From CAZAYP01 sp964489425 [NCBI: uncultured Verrucomicrobiota bacterium] (GTDB taxonomy: Bacteria; Verrucomicrobiota; Kiritimatiellia; RZYC01), in NCBI GenBank assembly GCA_964489425.1, contig CAZAYP010000001.1, forward strand, positions 171,108 through 235,107: 64,000 nt of DNA, written 5' to 3'. The notes under the pieces were generated by a model. It was given only the letters and a program-made list of their open reading frames with translations, was not told the origin of the DNA and made no database searches. This document shows positions 51,001 to 58,364 of the stretch, piece by piece; position 1 is the first letter of the stretch; every line of letters starts with the position of its first letter. A program made the position numbers and the translations under genes.

Positions 51001-51377
51001 CCGGCGAGTTCTGCCTGCTGGGCGCGCTCGCGGCGCGGCGCCTGCTCCAGCGCCGCCACGGCCTCGTTGAGCCGGCGCTGGGCCAGCAGCGCGGCCACAA
51101 GCGCCCCGCGCGCCGCGCGGTCGCCCGGCGCCGCCGTCAACCGCTCACGCAGCAGGGGGACGACCACGGCGGTGGCGTGCCGCGCCAGGGCGAGGTTCAC
51201 CACCTCCATGATGGCATTGCCAGGATCGCGCTGCCGGCGCAGGTGCCCGGCCGCCGCGTCGAACCGCCCGCCGCGCGCGGCCAGCACGGCCATCTCCGCC
51301 GGAGGCGCAACGCACCACCACGCGACCAGCAGCATGACGGCGGCAAACCCCGCAATATGGTACCATCTAAGGCCCAA
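48027..51377 (-). CDS. pelB: PelB: TPR scaffold with outer-membrane beta-barrel
   Basis: A 1116-residue protein. An N-terminal membrane anchor ('IAGFAAVMLLVAWWCVAP') is followed by about 20 TPR-like helical repeats to residue about 780 (for example 'LAEQEKALDRLPLDGTTARY'). The C-terminal 320 residues alternate polar and aromatic residues as a beta-barrel, ending 'YLNAGVNYNL' with a terminal hydrophobic residue. PelB exports Pel through the outer membrane while its TPRs bind PelA. The start is a TTG at 51377 behind GAGGT; an in-frame TGA lies just upstream, so no longer start exists. It overlaps the deacetylase gene by 11 bp. Confidence 0.9.
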   Translation of the reverse strand: MGLRWYHIAGFAAVMLLVAWWCVAPPAEMAVLAARGGRFDAAAGHLRRQRDPGNAIMEVVNLALARHATAVVVPLLRERLTAAPGDRAARGALVAALLAQRRLNEAVAALEQAPRRERAQQAELAGLYEQAGRLADALAIYQGFLRGTPRDLPWLRRIARLQAWMLQPEQEAATLEKILALQPDRDTGLRLLDLDLWLGNPDRAAQVADRLLRVPDLPLATLRAIRALRVARRDAPGALAVARRACDQPEAEPADFVAAAQLDLWSGQPASAAAALRNGLARFPGDVGLIRYLASIEHQLKDYAGAADNLARVAAATGQDADWVAAAVMNNDAGRRAAAQAILDRLLAADPPYAPALWLQGLLALQAGRIDLARDMEQRLARWLDSHPADARARQQHTDLRERLASLEPDAAPALASDDPAGRLAQAAQSAAETNDLARAEQLWREYLAQRPDDAWAWWQLADVLDRAGQGSKTELRQALAHAPLDGSAERYAFHARVREKQGRMPEALLYYEAAFRAAPDDVDLACDYANLLRAQGRADLAADLIAPLAAAHPDHARLGELADLVARDRLAPLLELARAAARSNDLARAEQAYRDYLDQQPDDGWAWYELGETLFQARGSGLAEQEKALDRLPLDGTTARYVLHARVLDRAQRVNDAIQLYEKALQVSSNNVEVACDLADLYLRHRYYRQMADLLDEIDRRQPDYLRAQRLRALLWIEQGRYAAAVKLLRRLHAAHGGDYELEGDLAYAEDRNGNWPESIRLYEDAARKSARVRGEEDRTVAFQRRARQLRRQYEPEFLYTHGYQASDQETIQRDWLAAAVYPARALALAPLLLDERYQYEPPGTGTNRTARLTTLSLRGTWQYAEWLQPWLAGWGYRASGDTAWGAGAGVRWLPQNKIDVRLHYRYRQPWNENEPAVEYAGHYQEIYGSVYARAIRRINLGVDAGRRAYTLQAPPPDSSADGGLRTEVGARLEYELLFSPDRSVSEGFRERRGESDDAFNLALLPYLAYRQVRHPVDAAFTAVPVTSQSRNYVVGLDYYRPVNAAWGYHLGAYTGMDPDRDLRFGKVYGVRGKILYIFRERWRVWAEYELISETVSGLNEGRTQYLNAGVNYNL

Positions 51378-53451
51378 CCGTCACCTCGACCCATTCGCCC
51401 CGGCCCGCGGGCAGCGGCACCGGCACCCGGCCCGCGGCGTCGGCGACCAGGGTGACGGCCTGGTCACCCTGGCGGGCCGTGACCGTAGCGCCAGGGGCCA
51501 GGCCCTGCAGCTCGATGAACCCCGGCGCATAGAGGCGGGCCTCCGCCGCCCATGTCGTGGCGGTCGCGCGGACGTTGCGCAGCAGCGCGGTGCTGCGCCG
51601 CAGGCAAGGCGCTGTCGGCGGCGCCGCGGTAAGGCTGAACTCGGCGCGGGCCGCCGGTGCGAGCGTCACGTACAGGGACCCGGCATGGTGGGTGAACCCC
51701 CAAACGTTTTGCGCAGCGGCCATGGCGACATTTTTATCGCAGTCATCCAGCCGCACGGTGCAGCAGGGCGCATAATCCTCAACCCAGTACCCGCCGGTTT
51801 CCATGCGGCCCACGCGCGCGGCCATGAAGCTGCGCACCATGCGGATGTACTCCGCGGTTTCGATCCAGCACAGGGGCTGGGCCAGGCACCATTCATACAC
51901 AGCCTTGAGTGCGTCGAGGCTGGCCTGCCGCTCCGCGGAAAAGGCGTGGTAATAGACGTTCACCGGCAGCCGGCGCGGGGTCTCGCTGTGCTCAAAGGTT
52001 TGGATGACGTTGCGATACCCGCCGAAGTTGGCGGTCCAGAGATCGGTGTACAGGTTGTCGTTTTGCGCCGAGGTGTAGACCTGCCGGTACGGCCCCACCG
52101 AGCGCGTGAGCGGCCGGATAAACGACACGCTGCGGTACAGCCGGTCATACCGCGTGTCGCCGCCGTTGATGTTGAGCGCGCCGGCCTGCTCGCACAGCGC
52201 CAGGCTCTCCTCCGTGGGCAGGCAGTTGCCGGTCCACTGGACAATGTCCGCCACGCGGCCGGAGGGCATGAGCTGCTCGTTGACAAAGCGCAGCGCGCCC
52301 ACGGTCTCGATGGCCGCGGAGTACACGTAACCCGGCCACACCATGGCCGGCCGCTCCTCTTCCCAGTCGTAGAGGTGGGCGTAACCGTGGCTGCTGCCCT
52401 GGACATTGGGCAGGGCGCACACGCGCCGCGCCGCGGCCAGCATGGCGGCTGTGCCCAGGGCGTTGGTGTCGACCTGCCCGGCGATGATCCCGGCGGTGAT
52501 GGGTACAGGGTAGCGCTCCAGCACCTCGCGCCGCAGCACATCGAAGACCAACTCCGGCGGACCCAGGTCTTGGGTGAGGCTGTTGAACCCGTCGCTGTCA
52601 AAGTGCGAGTAGGCGGCGCGGCATCCGTTCACCGTGGTCACGTCCAGCCGCGGCATGGCTGCGGAATCCAGCGCATGGTCCAGGAACGCGAACGGGTCGA
52701 GGTCCCACATGACCGTATACAGCGGCGCTTGGACGATCCGATAGGCGTAGGCGCTTGCCAGCCAGAATCCACCGCGCGGCCCCACGGCAATGGCCACGGC
52801 CATGGAGTTGGTGACATCCGTGCGCTCCGTGGCGCACCACACGTCCAGGTTGGTGTCCACGGCCACGAAATGTTCGTAAAACAGGCCCGCTGCCGGCGCG
52901 CGCGTTTCGAAGCCAAAATATTCGGGCTTCAAGACCACCGGCCGGATCACGAAGGGGTTGGCGGTCACCTCGATGGTGTCTTCCAGGCGCAGGCCAAACC
53001 GGTTGCGAACTTCTTCCACCAGGGCTGGCGGCGTCTCGTGGCCCGCTTGATCATAATCCGCGCCAAAGTTCTCAATAATGATCAGGCGGGTCCCCGCGTC
53101 CAGCGCCTGCAGCAGCCAGCGGCAAAACTCCTCGGCGCCGGCCATGCGATCGTCGCTGAACCACAACACCAGCGCGCGGTACGCGGCCGGGTCCGGCAAC
53201 GGGCGGCGGTTGACGTCATGGTAGTCCACCACCATGCCCAGCCGGTTGAGCGGCATGGCCAGGCGGGTGTGGATATCCGTCAGGTACGGCTCGCCCGCGT
53301 AGGGTTCGTTGGCGTCGTAGAGCGCCAGCACATGGCGCCGCTCCTCGGCGGCGGCGGCGATGGTCAGCCACCCCGCCACCAGCAGGCCTGTGATTATTGC
53401 TAATATTCTCACGGAGACGCGGAGGCCGCGGAGAGCGTAGAGGATGTTCAT
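51367..53451 (-). CDS. pelA: PelA-like deacetylase (lacking the hydrolase domain)
   Basis: A 694-residue secreted protein. A signal peptide ('LAIITGLLVAGWLTIAAAA') is followed by a reductase-like region and a PelA-type polysaccharide deacetylase. Its metal/catalytic blocks are 'SHFDSDGFNSL' (about residue 283), 'VQGSSHGYAHLYDW' (about 345) and 'NVYYHAFSAERQASL'; the C-terminal 150 residues are a beta-sandwich. In Pseudomonas, PelA also carries an N-terminal glycoside hydrolase; that part is a separate gene upstream here. The start is uncertain: ATG 53451 lies inside a dispersed repeat, and a GTG at 53412 would give a cleaner signal peptide. It deacetylates Pel in the periplasm. Confidence 0.87.
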   Translation of the reverse strand: MNILYALRGLRVSVRILAIITGLLVAGWLTIAAAAEERRHVLALYDANEPYAGEPYLTDIHTRLAMPLNRLGMVVDYHDVNRRPLPDPAAYRALVLWFSDDRMAGAEEFCRWLLQALDAGTRLIIIENFGADYDQAGHETPPALVEEVRNRFGLRLEDTIEVTANPFVIRPVVLKPEYFGFETRAPAAGLFYEHFVAVDTNLDVWCATERTDVTNSMAVAIAVGPRGGFWLASAYAYRIVQAPLYTVMWDLDPFAFLDHALDSAAMPRLDVTTVNGCRAAYSHFDSDGFNSLTQDLGPPELVFDVLRREVLERYPVPITAGIIAGQVDTNALGTAAMLAAARRVCALPNVQGSSHGYAHLYDWEEERPAMVWPGYVYSAAIETVGALRFVNEQLMPSGRVADIVQWTGNCLPTEESLALCEQAGALNINGGDTRYDRLYRSVSFIRPLTRSVGPYRQVYTSAQNDNLYTDLWTANFGGYRNVIQTFEHSETPRRLPVNVYYHAFSAERQASLDALKAVYEWCLAQPLCWIETAEYIRMVRSFMAARVGRMETGGYWVEDYAPCCTVRLDDCDKNVAMAAAQNVWGFTHHAGSLYVTLAPAARAEFSLTAAPPTAPCLRRSTALLRNVRATATTWAAEARLYAPGFIELQGLAPGATVTARQGDQAVTLVADAAGRVPVPLPAGRGEWVEVTVGP

Positions 53452-53750
53452 GCCAGTTCGGCATGGATCCAACCCGATCCGGGCTCCTCGCCTTTTCAAG
53501 GCGGGGGGGACCCGAAGGGTGGGGCGGTTTATATGTAGTTCTACTGTAGCTGACCTGGGACGCGGATCGTCCATAACCACCCCGGCCTTCGGCCACCCCT
53601 CCTTGCAAAGGAGGGGAGCTTGCATGGGGCTGTTGCGCGCTCTGTCTCGCGGCCCGGCCCCGGGGCATGGCGGCTTGATCTTCTGCGGAACTGGCATCAA
53701 CGCATTCATGCTGTGCAACGACTACTCCGTGATCTCTGTGTCTCCGTGAG
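53409..53750. repeat. Inverted-repeat-flanked element of the 'ctcacggag' family
   Basis: The left end ctcacggagacgcggaggcc (53409 onward) is matched in inverted orientation by the right end ...tctctgtgtctccgtgag (to 53750). Inside are two hairpins: CGCCTT/AAGGCG (53489-53503) and CCCCTCCTT/AAGGAGGGG (53596-53616, 3-nt loop). The left half resembles the copy at 6901-6988. It fills the gap between the two PelA-like genes and overlaps the 5' end of the deacetylase frame. No gene was seen inside. Confidence 0.72.
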
Positions 53751-53767
53751 AAAACAATCGTAGTTTC

Positions 53768-54664
53768 TCATTCTGTTCCCGCCGCCGGAAACGTATCCAG
53801 CCCGACGGTGCTGACGCAGGGAATACATCCGAGATCGCGTAACTGTTGCATGACGGCCGTGGCTGCCGCGGGATCCGGCGGGTCCACGTAATCCAGCGCC
53901 AGCACCGGCAGGCCGAGTTGCCGGACAGCGGCGAGTTGCGCGTCCATCCACTCCCGGTCCCCGGCGTTGAGCAACCGGGATTTGCGCTGCTCAAAATCAT
54001 ACTGCGACCGCACCCCCTCGATAAGCACGCCATCGATGTCCGGCGCCATGGCCGGGAGCAGGTCGAACCCGCGGTTGGCTACGATGATTGCGCGGGGGTA
54101 TGCCTGGCGCAGCGCCGCGATGATCGCGGCCATGCCCGCGTCAACGCCGGCGAAACGCGCCGGGTCTTGAGCCATCAGCGTGGCCACGGTGTCCAGCGTG
54201 TCCAGCATGAGGCCATCGTAGCCGGCCGCCAGGAGTGTGCCGGCCTCGCGGACCACGTGGTCGCGCCAGTCCGGGCTGCGTGGATCCACCAGCCGCGCGT
54301 CCGGCCAGTTGGGATTGGCCTGCAGCACCCAGGACGCGTTGGCGATCTCATCCCAGAACGCGCGGTGCACGTTAACCTCGCCCAGGCTCAGGTACGCCAG
54401 GCACAGCCGGCCTTGCTTGTCCGCAGGGGTCAGCGGCCCGAGGGCGTTGCGGTCCAGCACCAGCAACTGGGCGCCGGGCGTATCCAAGACCCGGCGATCA
54501 CCGCCGTAAAAACACACCCAATCTGTCACCGCCGCCAGCCGCGCACGCCGCGATTGCGGCGTGGACTCCAAGGTGGCGCACCCGGCCAGGCCGGCCAACA
54601 AACCCGCCAACACCAGCCCATACGGCAGCTTGGAATAATCCATGGGCGGATTTATAAGGTACAT
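53768..54664 (-). CDS. GH114-like glycoside hydrolase lipoprotein (PelA hydrolase counterpart)
   Basis: A 298-residue lipoprotein (signal 'LVLAGLLAGLAGC', lipobox LAGC). The mature part is a TIM-barrel of the GH114/TM1410 type: 'RLCLAYLSLGEVNVHRAFW' with the catalytic-side Glu, 'AAGYDGLMLDTLDTVATL' with Asp, and 'IEGVRSQYDFEQRK'. The hydrolase domain at the N-terminus of PelA belongs to this structural clan and cleaves alpha-1,4-GalNAc links in Pel. With the deacetylase next downstream, this is best read as the split-off first half of PelA, tethered to a membrane. The start is ATG 54664 or 54643; TTATAAAT upstream of the second may be a -10. Confidence 0.83.
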   Translation of the reverse strand: MYLINPPMDYSKLPYGLVLAGLLAGLAGCATLESTPQSRRARLAAVTDWVCFYGGDRRVLDTPGAQLLVLDRNALGPLTPADKQGRLCLAYLSLGEVNVHRAFWDEIANASWVLQANPNWPDARLVDPRSPDWRDHVVREAGTLLAAGYDGLMLDTLDTVATLMAQDPARFAGVDAGMAAIIAALRQAYPRAIIVANRGFDLLPAMAPDIDGVLIEGVRSQYDFEQRKSRLLNAGDREWMDAQLAAVRQLGLPVLALDYVDPPDPAAATAVMQQLRDLGCIPCVSTVGLDTFPAAGTE

Positions 54665-54749
54665 TGCGCCGGCGCGCGAGATGGAAATCCACCTTCAGCC
54701 TCACGGCCAGAATCTCGACAGCCGCCAGTTGCTGCGCCATACTGGCGGC

Positions 54750-55919
54750 ATGCAGAACCGGGAATGGATCCAGGCCGAGTTGGCGGCGTTGCAGGCCAGC
54801 CACGCGCGCCGCACGCTGCGCCGGGCCGAGCGCGCGGGCGGCTGGATCACCATCGAAGGTGAACGCATGCTCAACCTGGCCGGCAACGATTATCTCGGCC
54901 TCGCCCAACATCCCCACGTGCTGGCCCAGGCCGCCGCTGCCTTGCAGGCGGCCGGCGCCGGAGCGGCGGCCTCGCGCTTGATCACCGGGTCATTGGCCCT
55001 GCACCAGGAACTGGAGGAACGCCTCGCGCGGCTCAAGGGCTGCCCCACGGCGCTGGTGTTCGGCAGCGGCTACCTGGCCAACCTCGGCATCCTGCAGGCG
55101 GCCGTGGGCCGGGACGACGTGGTGTTCGCGGACCGCCTGGCGCATGCCAGCCTGCTCGACGCGGCCGGGTTGAGCCGCGCGCGCCTGGTGCGGTTCCACC
55201 ACAACAATCCCGGCCACCTGGCGGACCTGCTGCGTAAGACCCCTGCCCGCCGGCGGCTGGTACTCACCGAGTCGGTGTTCAGCATGGACGGCGACGTGGC
55301 TCCGCTGGCCGACCTCTGCCGCGCGGCCGCGGACCACGACGCCATGGTCCTGGTGGACGAGGCGCACGCCACAGGCATCTTCGGGCCCGGCGGCAGCGGC
55401 CTGGTGCGCGCGGCCGGCCAGGAGCAGGCAGTGGATTTTTCGATGGGCACGCTCAGCAAGGCGCTGGGCAGCTATGGCGGGTTCGTGGCCTGCGCGCCAG
55501 AATACCGCGACCTGCTGGTCAACCGCGCCCGGGCCTTCATCTACACCACGGCCTTGCCGCCACCGGTGCTGGGCGCGGCGCTGGGCGCGCTGGACGTGCT
55601 GGCGGACCACCCCGGCCTGGGTGCGGAACTCCTGGCCCGCGCCGACCGATTCCGCGCTGCGCTCCGGGCGGCCGGCCTGGACACCGGCGCGTCGACCAGC
55701 CAGGTCATCCCCGTGATGGTGGGCGACAACCAGCGCACGCTCGACCTGGCCGCACGGCTGCGCGCGGCCGGCGTGATGGTCGGCGCGATCCGTCCGCCGA
55801 CCGTGCCCTTGGGCGCAGCGCGCCTGCGCGTGTCCCTGACCTTGGCCGCGGCGCCGGGAGACCTGGACCGGGCGGCGGCGGCCATCGTCACTGCAGCACA
55901 CGCGGTGGGCCTGCCATGA
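54750..55919 (+). CDS. bioF: 8-amino-7-oxononanoate synthase BioF
   Basis: A 389-residue PLP fold-type I enzyme. 'NDYLGLAQHPHV' near the start, 'GSGYLANLGILQA', 'VDEAHATGIFG' and the PLP-lysine block 'FSMGTLSKALGSYGG' (about residues 230-245) are BioF hallmarks. It condenses pimeloyl-ACP/CoA with alanine to 8-amino-7-oxononanoate. Related enzymes (KBL, ALAS, SPT) share the fold, but the downstream bioC and bioD settle the role. It overlaps the next gene by ATGA (55916-55919) and is divergent from the GH114-like gene with an 85-bp spacer. Confidence 0.95.
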   Translation: MQNREWIQAELAALQASHARRTLRRAERAGGWITIEGERMLNLAGNDYLGLAQHPHVLAQAAAALQAAGAGAAASRLITGSLALHQELEERLARLKGCPTALVFGSGYLANLGILQAAVGRDDVVFADRLAHASLLDAAGLSRARLVRFHHNNPGHLADLLRKTPARRRLVLTESVFSMDGDVAPLADLCRAAADHDAMVLVDEAHATGIFGPGGSGLVRAAGQEQAVDFSMGTLSKALGSYGGFVACAPEYRDLLVNRARAFIYTTALPPPVLGAALGALDVLADHPGLGAELLARADRFRAALRAAGLDTGASTSQVIPVMVGDNQRTLDLAARLRAAGVMVGAIRPPTVPLGAARLRVSLTLAAAPGDLDRAAAAIVTAAHAVGLP

Positions 55920-56590
55920 AGCCGCGCCTGGCCCTGTTCGCGGGCTGGGGGTACGCGCCGGATGCCCTGGCGCCCCTGGCCAGGCTGCTGGCCGCGCGGT
56001 TCGCGGTCAGCCTGCACGCCGCGGACGAGGCCGCCGCGCAACTCGCCGCAGGCGATCCGCCCGCGGTGGCGGTGGGCTGGTCGTACGGCGGCATGCGCCT
56101 GCTCGCAGCCCTGGCCGGCGGCGCGCCGGCGCCCGCGCGCCTCGTGCTGGTCAATACCACGGCGCGGTTCACCAGCGCGCCCGACTGCCCCCACGGCGTG
56201 CCGTTGGCCGAGGTCCGGGCCATGATGGCTGGCTTGCGCAAGGATTCCCTGGCCACGCTGGGCGCGTTTCACCGGCGGGCGGGCCGCCCCGCCACCGGCC
56301 CGGATTCCGGCCTGGCGGCAGCGGCCCTGGCGCGGTATCCGGCGGCCAATTTGCTGGCCGGGCTGGAGTTCATGAAAACATTTGACCTCCGCGACAAATT
56401 GGGGCTTGTGCCCCCGCCCGCCGCAGTGATACATGCGCAAGAGGATCACATCATTCCCTGCCCGGCCGGCCAGTGGCTGGCTGAAGCCACACGGGCCGGG
56501 CGATGGGTCGGGATGGAGCAGGCGGGCCACGATGCGCCCGTGCGGACGCCGGAGCGGTTGGCCCGGATCATACTGGAAGGTGAGGAATAA
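55916..56590 (+). CDS. Alpha/beta hydrolase, probable BioH/BioG-type pimeloyl-ACP esterase
   Basis: A 224-residue alpha/beta-hydrolase-like protein with the nucleophile elbow 'AVGWSYGGMRLL' (Ser at about residue 60) and a late 'VGMEQAGHDAP' carrying the catalytic His; an Asp lies in 'HAQEDHIIPC'. It sits between bioF and bioC with an ATGA overlap on one side and an immediate start on the other. The expected job is cleaving methyl pimeloyl-ACP to release pimeloyl-ACP, the step that ends the BioC cycle. It is short for BioH (about 256 residues), nearer BioG in size, so I give no symbol. Confidence 0.82.
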   Translation: MKPRLALFAGWGYAPDALAPLARLLAARFAVSLHAADEAAAQLAAGDPPAVAVGWSYGGMRLLAALAGGAPAPARLVLVNTTARFTSAPDCPHGVPLAEVRAMMAGLRKDSLATLGAFHRRAGRPATGPDSGLAAAALARYPAANLLAGLEFMKTFDLRDKLGLVPPPAAVIHAQEDHIIPCPAGQWLAEATRAGRWVGMEQAGHDAPVRTPERLARIILEGEE

Positions 56591-57415
56591 ATGCAGGCAA
56601 ACAACGAGTCGAACCGGGATCGCGAGCACCAATCCATCGCGCGCCGCTTCGCCGCGGCCGCGCCGACCTATGACCAGTACGGCGCCATCCAGAACACCGT
56701 GGCCGCGCACCTGGCGAACATTCTGCCCGAGATGCCCGGCGCCGGCACCATCCTGGAGGTCGGCTGCGGGACCGGGCTGTTCACGCGCCGCCTGGTGCGC
56801 CACTATCCCAAGATCCCGGTCCAGGCGCTGGACATTGCCGCAGGCATGCTCGAGCATGCGCAGGCCAACCTGGCCGACCAGCCGCAGGTCAAGGGCCGGG
56901 TGGCGGATATCTGCACGACCGACCTCGCGGCCGACCACGCCTTGATCGCCAGCAGCTGCGCCCTGCAGTGGGTGCACCCGCTGGCGCCGGTGCTGAAGCA
57001 ACTGGCGGACGCGCTCCGGCCCGGGGGCTGCCTGTGCGCCGCGGTGCTGGTCCGCGGCACGCTGGCGGAGGTGCACATCGCGCGGCGCGCCGTGGCCCCG
57101 CACAAGCCGTTGCCCCGCGAGCTGATCACCGCCGACGAGCTGCGCCGGGACCTGGCCGCCACCGGGCTGACCGTGGAGGCCTGGGAGGAACAAGCCCTTG
57201 AAATCGCCCTGCCCACCGGTTGGGCCGTCTTGCAGATGCTGCACGCCCAGGGGCTCACCGCCGGTCCGCTCTCCGGCGGCACCCAGCGCCTGAACGCCGG
57301 CGAGCTCCAAGCCCTCACCGACTATTACGACACCCATTTCCGCGCCGGCGGCGGCGGGGTGCGCGTGACCTACCAGGTGGCCCTGTTTCGCGCACGGCGC
57401 ACCAACCGCCCTTGA
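56591..57415 (+). CDS. bioC: Malonyl-ACP O-methyltransferase BioC
   Basis: A 274-residue class I SAM methyltransferase with the BioC-type N-terminus 'IARRFAAAAPTYDQY', SAM motif I 'ILEVGCGTGLFTRRL', and 'ALIASSCALQWVHPL', the BioC-specific block before the acyl-binding helices. It methylates malonyl-ACP so fatty-acid synthesis can build a pimeloyl chain. It starts right after the hydrolase stop and overlaps bioD (TTGA at 57412-57415). Confidence 0.94.
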   Translation: MQANNESNRDREHQSIARRFAAAAPTYDQYGAIQNTVAAHLANILPEMPGAGTILEVGCGTGLFTRRLVRHYPKIPVQALDIAAGMLEHAQANLADQPQVKGRVADICTTDLAADHALIASSCALQWVHPLAPVLKQLADALRPGGCLCAAVLVRGTLAEVHIARRAVAPHKPLPRELITADELRRDLAATGLTVEAWEEQALEIALPTGWAVLQMLHAQGLTAGPLSGGTQRLNAGELQALTDYYDTHFRAGGGGVRVTYQVALFRARRTNRP

Positions 57416-58128
57416 GCACCGTGTTCGTCGCCGGGACGGATACCGGCGTGGGCAAGACCCGCTGCGCCGCCCTGCTCCTGCGCGCCTTGCGCGATCGCGG
57501 CATCAACGCCGTGCCCATGAAACCCGTGCAGACCGGCGCCACCCGTGGACCGGACGGCCGGCTGACGGCGCCGGACCTGGCGCAAACCCTGGCCCTGGCC
57601 GGCTGGCTGCCGCCGGCCACCGACCGGGCTTGGATGTGCCCTTATCTTTATGAGCCGGCCTGCTCGCCGCACCTGGCCGCAAGACTCGCCGGGCAAGAAA
57701 TCAAGCTGGACCGGATCCTGGACGCCTGGCGGGCGCTGGCTGCCAGGTATGACGTGGTCCTGGTCGAAGGCGCGGGCGGGGTGCTGGTGCCGTTGAACGG
57801 AACACAGACCATGCTGGACCTCATGGCCGCCATGGCCGCGCCCGTGGTGCTGGCGGCCCGGCCGGGACTCGGCACGCTCAACCATACGCTGCTGACGCTG
57901 CGCGAGGTGCGCCGCGCCGGCCTGCCCGTGGCCGGCCTGGTCCTGGTGCACACCCAACCGGACGCGGAGGCCTGGATCGTGCGCGACAACCTGGCCACCC
58001 TGGCGCGCCTGGAACCCGGCCCCCTCCTGCTCGAAGTTCCTTACGCCGGGCCACAGGAATCGCCGGCCGCGGATAGCATGACCCCGTTGGTTCAGCGGCT
58101 TGCAGCCACTGCCCGGGGGGGGGCATAA
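57412..58128 (+). CDS. bioD: Dethiobiotin synthetase BioD
   Basis: A 238-residue P-loop enzyme: 'VFVAGTDTGVGKTRCAALLL' at the very N-terminus, the substrate-lysine block 'VPMKPVQTGA' and 'VVLVEGAGGVLVPL'. It carboxylates and closes 7,8-diaminopelargonate to dethiobiotin. The start is a TTG at 57412 inside the bioC stop (TTGA); a GTG at 57421 is an alternative. bioA (or an equivalent aminotransferase) and bioB are not in this window. The stop lies just 2 bp before a MITE-like repeat. Confidence 0.94.
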   Translation: MSTVFVAGTDTGVGKTRCAALLLRALRDRGINAVPMKPVQTGATRGPDGRLTAPDLAQTLALAGWLPPATDRAWMCPYLYEPACSPHLAARLAGQEIKLDRILDAWRALAARYDVVLVEGAGGVLVPLNGTQTMLDLMAAMAAPVVLAARPGLGTLNHTLLTLREVRRAGLPVAGLVLVHTQPDAEAWIVRDNLATLARLEPGPLLLEVPYAGPQESPAADSMTPLVQRLAATARGGA

Positions 58129-58130
58129 AC

Positions 58131-58337
58131 CTAAATTCAGCATTTGAATTAACTACGAAACACGCGAATAACGCGAAACTCGTTGCCGCAGAAAGAGGAA
58201 CGGGCGAACAAGCTGAGAATAACATCGTTCACCTGTTGGGTGCAGGAAGAATTCGGGCCATTACCGTACATATTTAGCAGAGAGTCAACGGGATGCATTC
58301 GCGTAATTCGCGTGTTTCGTAGTTCATCTGCTCTTTC
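58131..58337. repeat. MITE-like dispersed repeat, copy B
   Basis: Second copy of the 207-bp element (see 32286-32492): 196 of 207 positions identical, no gaps. The core 58151-58324 is 174 bp, the same length as copy A, with the same 18-bp terminal inverted repeats. As with copy A, it follows the stop of a plus-strand gene and faces the 3' end of a minus-strand gene. Confidence 0.85.
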
Positions 58338-58364
58338 TTGGATAAAGCACGCTCCGGCCCGCGC

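Noticed and set aside
53452-53767. Possibility that the spacer encodes the missing link of a full-length PelA
   Set aside because: Both flanking genes have their own signal peptides, and the spacer is repeat sequence with stops and hairpins.
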